A DNA stretch of 64,000 nt from Aspidapion aeneum. Its lineage: Eukaryota > Arthropoda > Insecta > Coleoptera > Brentidae. Shown here piece by piece: positions 63,408 through 64,000 of the stretch. Under the pieces are notes generated by a model. It was given only the letters and a program-made list of their open reading frames with translations, was not told the DNA's origin and searched no databases. The stretch is from assembly GCA_963576565.1 (NCBI GenBank), contig OY755046.1:61483471-61547470 (forward strand). Reading direction: 5' to 3'. The translations under genes and the position numbers were made by a program. Each line of letters starts with the position of its first letter. Position 1 is the stretch's first letter.

Positions 63408-63716
63408 CAGTGGCGGATCCAGGCTTTCCAGGCGGGAGGGGCCAAGGAGGAAGCAAAAACCAAAATATTTCTTGGTTTGCGTGTGTTTTTAATAAGTTTT
63501 AGGTCTGAAATTTAAATTCACAGGTGACAATAACATGCGCAGGCTAAAATTTTTGAAACACTAAGTTTTTTAGACAAAAAAGTGAAAGATGTTTGGAATA
63601 AATTTTGTTCAAACTCGCGGTTGATTCATTGGCATTTTCTTCCCTTCATCTAAAAAATGTTTTGTTTCGGGTGGGGGGAGGGGGGGTGCCCGGGCCCCTC
63701 CCTAGATCCGCCACTG
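63408..63716. mobile_element. hAT MITE, 309 bp
   Basis: CAGTGGCGGATCCAGG and CCTAGATCCGCCACTG ends, flanked by GCGGGCTA (63400-63407) and GTGGGCTA (63717-63724), an 8-bp duplication with one change. A G-run (GGTGGGGGGAGGGGGG) is near the right end. No coding frame. Confidence 0.85.
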
Positions 63717-63879
63717 GTGGGCTATGAAGGTAAAAATGAGATTACCCAGAAAATGTATTATTTGGACGTATTTTGACCTCAAAATTGAAGTATTTTCAAA
63801 GGTTAATTTACTAAAAAGCCGTGATATTCTATAAATTAATAAATACCCGGATCCTTATGAATTTTGGGTATTTATCCAG

Positions 63880-64000
63880 AGTTATAAATACAAAACTAAC
63901 CAAAGGCTTTCAAGTAAATAAAGGTCTTAAACAAGGTTGCTGTATCTCGCCTACGCTCTTCAAGATATATTTGGAACAGGTCCTTAAAGTCTGGAAGAGA
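63880..64000 (+). mobile_element. RTE-like LINE reverse transcriptase fragment, cut by the window edge
   Basis: Plus-strand reading includes KGLKQGCCISPTLFKIYLEQ, which matches the same block in the element at 1101-2280 (KGLRQGCCISPTLFKIYI). Only the finger/palm start is visible. Confidence 0.75.

Noticed and set aside
1..64000. tRNA, rRNA, CRISPR, operon or bacterial features
   Set aside because: None seen. The direct repeats are tandem or transposon-derived, and the split genes show a eukaryotic chromosome.

Overview
This is nuclear DNA from an arthropod, most likely an insect. It is AT-rich, its genes are split by GT-AG introns, one gene is the insect TDP-43 orthologue (TBPH), and the transposons (errantivirus, BEL/Pao, Penelope, Jockey- and RTE-type LINEs, mariner, hAT-type MITEs) are those usual in insects. 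A beetle is plausible, but nothing in the sequence fixes the order.

Layout. 1-2390: a 5'-truncated RTE-like LINE in an older repeat. 2395-20249 (minus strand): TBPH in six coding exons; each joins the next in frame and the two RRM domains are intact. Its introns carry a mariner remnant with a TIR element and a hAT copy nested inside it, two large foldback elements (5.6-9.7 kb), a 1.75-kb TA-flanked element, a partial copy of the next gene's last exon, a LINE fragment, minisatellites and MITEs. 20.3-29.8 kb: the TBPH promoter side, then about 9 kb with no convincing protein gene.

29855-62685 (minus strand, continuing past the right edge): a gene I do not recognise. It encodes a long, low-complexity, probably nuclear protein rich in Pro, Lys and Glu, with nine consensus SUMO-acceptor tetrapeptides. 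Its most striking part is a head-to-tail array of six copies of one exon (39524-40855). Neighbouring copies are separated by 14-nt intervals that look like a donor joined directly to an acceptor and are too short to splice in the usual way.

A 21.7-kb intron of that gene (40856-62571) holds nested insertions: mariner, entered by a Jockey-like LINE, entered separately by a complete BEL/Pao element and by a Penelope-like element; the BEL/Pao element is entered in turn by a complete env-bearing errantivirus with 217-bp LTRs that read as identical. Target-site duplications and an uninterrupted second LINE copy (58854-59967) let the order be read directly. To the right lie a Tc1/mariner-type MITE, an inverted second copy of the 1.75-kb element, the 5'-most visible exon of the unknown gene, a hAT MITE and the start of another RTE-like element.

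Exon and element borders were placed by eye from splice signals, reading frame, target-site duplications and comparison of copies inside the window. No database search was run.
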